Assembly (NCBI GenBank): GCA_900772625.1
Contig: CAAHEQ010000049.1
Location: forward strand, 1-8,343
Source of the DNA: Alphaproteobacteria bacterium
Lineage (GTDB): Bacteria > Pseudomonadota > Alphaproteobacteria > CAAHEQ01 > UBA3637
Direction: 5' to 3'
Length of the DNA: 8,343 nucleotides
Part shown: in pieces, positions 5,348 to 8,343 of the stretch
Layout: each line of letters starts with the position of its first letter
Numbering within the stretch: position 1 is the stretch's first letter
The notes under the pieces: model-generated
The model's database searches: none
What the model was told of the DNA's origin: nothing
Seen by the model: only the letters and a program-made list of their open reading frames with translations
Position numbers and translations under genes: made by a program

Positions 5348-6282
5348 TTGCGTACCCGTTTTTCATCGATAAACGAAAAAGCAAACAGCAAGGCACGATC
5401 TTTTTCTTGAGCTGTCATTTGCTTAAATAATTCTTCCAGCTCGGGCGATACCTTTGTCAAGTCCTTTTCCTTTGGAAACAAATCCGCCAACGAAACATAA
5501 AGCCAGCCCGCCGCTTTGGTTAAATCTTGCATCGTATCTTGGCCTTTGTCGTATATCTCATAAAGTTTGCGTTGCGCGGGATTGTAATCACGAATAGCCG
5601 CTTGCTCAAACCAGAAAATCGCTTTATCGATATCGGCATTTGTTCCTTTGCCCTCTTGGTACATTGTTGCCAAACGGAACATTGCCTCGATATGCCCGCT
5701 GACGGCGGCTTTTTCATACCACTTGACGGCCTGTTCATAATCCATACGCACCTTAATGCCGTCTTCGTACAGCTTTGCCACTTCAAACTGGCTTGTCGTG
5801 TCACCCATAGTGGCGGAAGACAAAAGCCATCTGGCATTCCAATTATCCTCCACAGTTGGTGCCGAAAGCATTTTATAATCTTGTTGCTCACGCAATTTTT
5901 CCAAAGCACTCAAAGCTTGCTTATCGCCTTGAGAGGCCGCTTTTAAGTACCAGTACTCGGCTTTTTTCGTGTCGGGTGCAATGCTTTTTTTGCCGTAATG
6001 ATAGATGTTGCCAAGCGCGTATTGAGCCTCGACATAGCCTTTGCGCGCCGAACGATTCAGCCATAATTCAATCTGTTCGTAATCGGGTGGAATTGTTTGC
6101 TCGTAAAAAGTCGCAATTTGAAACTCGGCCTTTGGATCGCCTTTTTCCGCCCGCTGATACACATCACCGTGTTCGGCCGAAAATGGCAACAATTGGGAGG
6201 CTGCCACGCTTTGCGGCAAAGCCCCGAATGTCAGCCAGATAAAAAAGATAAAAACAGTTATTAACAGTTGACTTTTGCTCAT
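5344..6282 (-). CDS. exported Sel1-repeat protein
   Basis: The 312-residue product starts with a signal peptide: short basic start, hydrophobic stretch LLITVFIFFIWLTFGAL (6-22), and a likely cleavage after VAA at residue 28. The mature part contains Sel1-like (TPR-related) alpha-alpha repeats, recognisable by A-x-x-x-LG-x-x-Y and A-x-x-WY-x-x-AA patterns, at about 49-84, 85-120, 160-197 and 198-234, with a degenerate one around 235-270. Residues 128-158 interrupt the array. Sel1 proteins generally mediate protein-protein contacts; in the periplasm they have been tied to envelope, secretion or peptidoglycan functions, but the partner here is unknown. It is the first gene of the minus-strand operon and overlaps dus by an ATGA. 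It occupies a place where I would not expect a Sel1 gene in the usual alphaproteobacterial nifR3 cluster. The ribosome-binding site is weak (AAGAG about 12 bases upstream). Confidence 0.88.
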   Translation of the reverse strand: MSKSQLLITVFIFFIWLTFGALPQSVAASQLLPFSAEHGDVYQRAEKGDPKAEFQIATFYEQTIPPDYEQIELWLNRSARKGYVEAQYALGNIYHYGKKSIAPDTKKAEYWYLKAASQGDKQALSALEKLREQQDYKMLSAPTVEDNWNARWLLSSATMGDTTSQFEVAKLYEDGIKVRMDYEQAVKWYEKAAVSGHIEAMFRLATMYQEGKGTNADIDKAIFWFEQAAIRDYNPAQRKLYEIYDKGQDTMQDLTKAAGWLYVSLADLFPKEKDLTKVSPELEELFKQMTAQEKDRALLFAFSFIDEKRVRK

Positions 6283-6295
6283 AATTTTTTATACT
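6268..6295 (+). promoter_or_regulatory. probable sigma70 promoter of trmFO
   Basis: TTGACT (6268-6273) and TATACT (6290-6295) each match the consensus at five of six positions, with a 16-base spacer. The -35 lies inside the first codons of the divergent Sel1 gene. Transcription would start near 6302, about 48 bases before the trmFO ATG. Confidence 0.65.
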
Positions 6296-6313
6296 CTTGT
6301 CCAAACGAAAATT

Positions 6314-6342
6314 AATATATCAGATTTTTTCAAAAAGGTTAA
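6314..6342 (-). promoter_or_regulatory. probable sigma70 promoter of the sel1-dus-fis-trkA-hfq-hflX operon
   Basis: On the minus strand, TTAACC (6342-6337) and TATATT (6319-6314) are separated by 17 bases; they match the consensus at four and five positions. Transcription would start near 6307, about 25 bases before the Sel1 ATG. The -35 coincides with the trmFO ribosome-binding region on the other strand. No equally good promoter was noticed elsewhere between these genes. Confidence 0.5.
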
Positions 6343-6349
6343 GCAAAAA

Positions 6350-7687
6350 ATGAATCGAAAAGTCAGAGTAATTGGAGCAGGTCTTGCAGGTAGTGAAGCC
6401 GCATGGCAAATGGCTAAATGTGGTTGGCACGTTGAATTGATTGAAATGCGCCCTGTGCACTTTACGCCCGCACATACAACGGACAAATGTGCAGAATTGG
6501 TGTGTTCAAACTCGCTGCGTTCTGATGACTGGCAAACAAATGCGGTGGGATTGTTGCACGAAGAAATGCGCCGCTGTGGCTCTTTGATTATGCGCTGTGC
6601 CGATGCGGCAAAAGTACCTGCTGGCGGCGCGCTGGCCGTGGACCGAAATGCGTTTTCGGCAATGGTGACGCAAGAGCTTGCATTTCACCCGCTCATCACG
6701 ATCCGTCACGAGGAAGTTGAAGACTTATCTCAATTGAGTGATGACATTCCAACGATTTTGGCCACAGGGCCTTTGACAAGCGAAAAAATGGCCGCTAGCT
6801 TGCAGGCTATTACAGGCGATGAGCAGCTACATTTCTTTGATGCGATTGCGCCGATTATCTATACCGAAAGCATTGATATGAGCAAAGCTTGGTATCAATC
6901 GCGTTATGACAAAGGCGACAAGTTCGATTACTTGAACCTTGCGATGAACAAAGACGAGTATGAAGCATTTGTTGCGCGTTTGCTCGCGGGCGAGAAAGTC
7001 GAATTTCACGATTGGGAAAAGGATACTCCGTATTTTGAAGGCTGTCTGCCCGTGGAAGTAATGGCCGAGCGGGGGTTATATACTTTGCGCTTTGGGCCGA
7101 TGAAACCTGTAGGACTGACCAATCCGCACAAGCCCGAAGAAAAGCCTTTTGCCGTGGTGCAACTGCGCAAAGAAAACAAAGCAGGCACGCTGATGAATAT
7201 GGTGGGCTTTCAAACAAAGCTTAAACACGGCGCGCAAAAGGAGATTTTCAAAACAATTCCAGGGCTTGAGAATGCTGAGTTTGCCCGCTTGGGCGGCATT
7301 CACCGCAACACGTTTGTGTGTGGTCCAAAGGTGCTTGACGAACGTTTGCATTTGAAAAACAAGCCCTCTGTTGTGTTGGCGGGGCAAGTGTCAGGCTGTG
7401 AAGGTTATATCGAAAGCGCCTCGATGGGCTTTGTGGCAGCACGACTGCTTGCTAATCCAAATCTGCCGCTTCCGCCAGCTGAAACTGCGCTGGGCGCGAT
7501 GTTGCGTCACGTGACGAATGGTAATCCTGAGACATTCCAGCCGATGAACATCAACTTTGGCATATTCCCCGAGCTTGACCTCAGTGCCTATGGCAAGCGC
7601 AAACCCAAAGGCAGCGACAGGAAAAAGCTTTATACTTCACGCGCGCTTGATGCGCTGGAGACCTGGCTGAAAGCGTTTTTAATTTAA
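6350..7687 (+). CDS. trmFO: folate-dependent tRNA (uracil-54-C5)-methyltransferase TrmFO
   Basis: TrmFO is the FAD enzyme that makes m5U54 in the tRNA T-loop, taking carbon from 5,10-methylenetetrahydrofolate. I start at the ATG at 6350 (MNRKVRVIGAGLAG): the open frame extends 25 codons further upstream but that part reaches into the promoter, while AAGG at 6335-6338 supports this ATG and the dinucleotide-binding motif then begins at residue 7. The 445 residues match the family length. Motifs seen are GAGLAGSEAAW (9-19), CAELVCSNSLRS (47-58) with Cys52, KVPAGGALAVDR (88-99), YFEGCLPVEVMAERG (228-242) with Cys232, GGIHRNTF (315-322) and GQVSGCEGYIESA (345-357). Cys52 and Cys232 correspond to the two functional cysteines known in B. 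subtilis TrmFO. It is monocistronic, diverges from the Sel1 operon and ends at a strong hairpin five bases downstream. Confidence 0.97.
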   Translation: MNRKVRVIGAGLAGSEAAWQMAKCGWHVELIEMRPVHFTPAHTTDKCAELVCSNSLRSDDWQTNAVGLLHEEMRRCGSLIMRCADAAKVPAGGALAVDRNAFSAMVTQELAFHPLITIRHEEVEDLSQLSDDIPTILATGPLTSEKMAASLQAITGDEQLHFFDAIAPIIYTESIDMSKAWYQSRYDKGDKFDYLNLAMNKDEYEAFVARLLAGEKVEFHDWEKDTPYFEGCLPVEVMAERGLYTLRFGPMKPVGLTNPHKPEEKPFAVVQLRKENKAGTLMNMVGFQTKLKHGAQKEIFKTIPGLENAEFARLGGIHRNTFVCGPKVLDERLHLKNKPSVVLAGQVSGCEGYIESASMGFVAARLLANPNLPLPPAETALGAMLRHVTNGNPETFQPMNINFGIFPELDLSAYGKRKPKGSDRKKLYTSRALDALETWLKAFLI

Positions 7688-7691
7688 ATAA

Positions 7692-7719
7692 AAAAGCCTC
7701 ACAGTTTAGTGGGGCTTTT
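7692..7719. terminator. bidirectional intrinsic terminator after trmFO
   Basis: An 11-base stem (7692-7702 with 7709-7719, one T-G wobble) encloses a 6-base loop. On the plus strand it closes trmFO with TTTT. On the minus strand it is followed by TTTTTTATTT, an even better tail, and can end the transcript of the small exported peptide gene. It sits between convergent genes. Confidence 0.88.
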
Positions 7720-7807
7720 CTTGTGGTGTGTAAGTCGCACCGTACCTCGACTAACGGGTGTTGTTTTGACAAAAATTCCGTTGAAAGAGGGGTATATCCA
7801 CGCTGCT

Positions 7808-7993
7808 TTAATAGCAAAGCGCATAGTAATTACTATTGCTTTGGCAGTATTCGTGACCATTTGCAGCCGTGATAAGGCTGCCACCCACGCATGTTGCTTC
7901 GGCTTGCCACACAGGATCATCCGCAGCGTTAGCTGAGCCGATTGCTAAAACGCCTGCCGCGATTACTGCTAAAGTTAATAATTTGATTTTCAT
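7808..7993 (-). CDS. small exported cysteine-containing peptide, 61 residues
   Basis: This is not a family I recognise. Residues 1-23 are a clear signal peptide: basic start MKIK, hydrophobic core LLTLAVIAAGVLAIG and an A-N-A cleavage site. The predicted mature peptide is 38 residues, begins ADDPVW, and has three cysteines (35, 50, 60), two of them in a pattern C-x14-C-x9-C that ends one residue before the C-terminus. It contains four acidic residues and no Lys or Arg, so it is anionic, and the tail is rich in Asn, Ser and Tyr. The odd cysteine could form an intermolecular disulfide or hold a ligand. The ATG is preceded by AGAAAGGA with a seven-base purine spacer. It is transcribed leftward and ends into the shared terminator at 7692-7719. 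The DNA from 7721 to 7807 shows nothing else I can name. Confidence 0.75.
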   Translation of the reverse strand: MKIKLLTLAVIAAGVLAIGSANAADDPVWQAEATCVGGSLITAANGHEYCQSNSNYYALCY

Positions 7994-8056
7994 TTTTCTT
8001 TCCTTTCTTTTGTTATTGTTTTTGTTTCGACTGGATGGTTAGAATACGAAACTTCT

Positions 8057-8134
8057 CTAAAAAGGCTGGCGCGAAATGTTCGCGCGGCGCGCCAGCCTTA
8101 GAGGCAATGCTATATCAAAAAAATTTGTTTTCAT
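8057..8134 (-). CDS. 25-codon open frame running into a terminator (possible leader peptide or gene remnant)
   Basis: An ATG at 8134-8132 has an excellent ribosome-binding site (AAAGGAG at 8146-8140, five-base spacer) and opens 25 codons, starting MKTNFFDIALPL and ending with TAG at 8059-8057. The second half (codons 12-25) is the sense strand of a GC-rich terminator hairpin, and the stop codon directly follows the T-run. It is therefore unlikely to encode a conserved folded protein. Options are a regulatory leader peptide for the downstream 61-residue peptide gene, a decayed start of a duplicated copy of that gene, or a chance frame inside a small RNA. The site quality favours translation. 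Confidence 0.35.
   Translation of the reverse strand: MKTNFFDIALPLRLARRANISRQPF
8062..8099 (-). terminator. strong intrinsic terminator with an alternative inner stem
   Basis: A perfect 12-base GC-rich inverted repeat (8062-8073 with 8088-8099) is followed on the minus strand by TTTTT (the T-run overlaps the lower stem, 8063-8059). The loop contains a second perfect 7-base repeat (8069-8075 with 8079-8085, 3-base loop) that shares bases with the outer stem, so the two full stems cannot form together. No T-run follows on the plus strand, so it acts leftward. It lies 64 bases upstream of the small exported peptide gene. Confidence 0.8.
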
Positions 8135-8343
8135 TCTGTCTCCTTTCTTGTTGGTTGTTCAAAATGCGATGCATGACTTTTCTTTCACCAAAAGAGGCAG
8201 CGCGCAAAAATACGCGCGTCCACGCTGGCTCTTTGAAAATCAATTTGCAAAAACAAATAAATGATACAAAAATTTCATCCAAAGCGCGGGACGACTTTTG
8301 TTGCGCTGTTTTTTAATATCCAATCGAATATTTTAATTTTTCA
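8135..8343. other. region without recognised gene at right edge
   Basis: I see no convincing gene in these 209 bases apart from the ribosome-binding site at 8140-8146. There is a short GC-rich hairpin (8201-8205 with 8214-8218, A-rich loop) without a T-run, and AT-rich stretches at 8240-8280 and 8310-8343. A promoter for the transcript ending at 8057 should lie here or beyond the edge, but I found no pair of hexamers good enough to name. Plus-strand open frames crossing here run through the terminator stem and look like chance. Confidence 0.5.

Noticed and set aside
6275..6349. 25-codon N-terminal extension of trmFO
   Set aside because: The extension overlaps the promoter, has no ribosome-binding site, and the family N-terminus with the GxGxxG motif starts right after the ATG at 6350.
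7721..7807. possible tRNA or structured RNA between the terminator and the peptide gene
   Set aside because: I could not fold a cloverleaf or find T-loop and D-loop consensus; only the 3' untranslated part of the peptide transcript is supported.
7709..7936. 75-codon plus-strand open frame opposite the small exported peptide
   Set aside because: It starts inside the terminator stem and is antisense to a gene with a clear signal peptide and ribosome-binding site.
8201..8218. GC-rich hairpin as a second terminator
   Set aside because: The stem is five bases and no T-run follows on either strand.
8035..8316. 93-codon plus-strand open frame across the right edge region
   Set aside because: It runs through both arms of the terminator hairpin, has no ribosome-binding site and no protein-like pattern; it is a chance frame in a sparse region.

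Overview
The window looks like a piece of chromosome from a moderately AT-rich alphaproteobacterium, probably an uncultured, perhaps host-associated lineage with a somewhat reduced genome. The main evidence is the minus-strand gene order dus (nifR3) - Fis/NtrC-type helix-turn-helix - trkA - hfq - hflX. From general knowledge, many Alphaproteobacteria carry nifR3-ntrB-ntrC-ntrY-ntrX-trkA-hfq-hflX. Several leaders also carry AGAAAGGA, which pairs with the CCUCCUUUCU tail of alphaproteobacterial 16S rRNA. No phage, insertion sequence, CRISPR array, tRNA or rRNA gene was recognised.

Left part (1-1260). A consensus sigma70 promoter fires leftward at 77-105 towards a gene cut by the window edge. 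A Nudix hydrolase gene reads rightward (169-633) and shares a bidirectional terminator (665-697) with a leftward 164-codon gene of unknown function (708-1202). That gene has its own near-consensus promoter.

Central part (1300-6282). Six leftward genes are packed with overlaps of 4 to 17 bases or a gap of 18: a secreted Sel1-repeat protein, tRNA-dihydrouridine synthase, an 81-residue stand-alone Fis-like protein, the potassium-channel regulator TrkA, Hfq and the GTPase HflX. They look like one translationally coupled operon driven from 6314-6342. The notable point is that the usual NtrBC/NtrYX block is missing and only a Fis-type DNA-binding domain stands in its place. This mirrors the gammaproteobacterial dusB-fis operon. 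Hfq also differs from E. coli Hfq at several RNA-contacting positions.

Right part (6268-8343). trmFO reads rightward from a promoter overlapping the start of the Sel1 gene, so two tRNA-modification functions (dihydrouridine, and m5U54 by TrmFO) lie on divergent units. It ends at a bidirectional terminator (7692-7719) shared with a leftward gene for a tiny exported, cysteine-containing, acidic peptide (7808-7993). Upstream of the peptide gene is a 25-codon open frame with a strong ribosome-binding site, whose 3' half is itself a strong intrinsic terminator with two competing stems. This could be a leader/attenuator, the end of a small RNA, or a decayed copy of the peptide gene.
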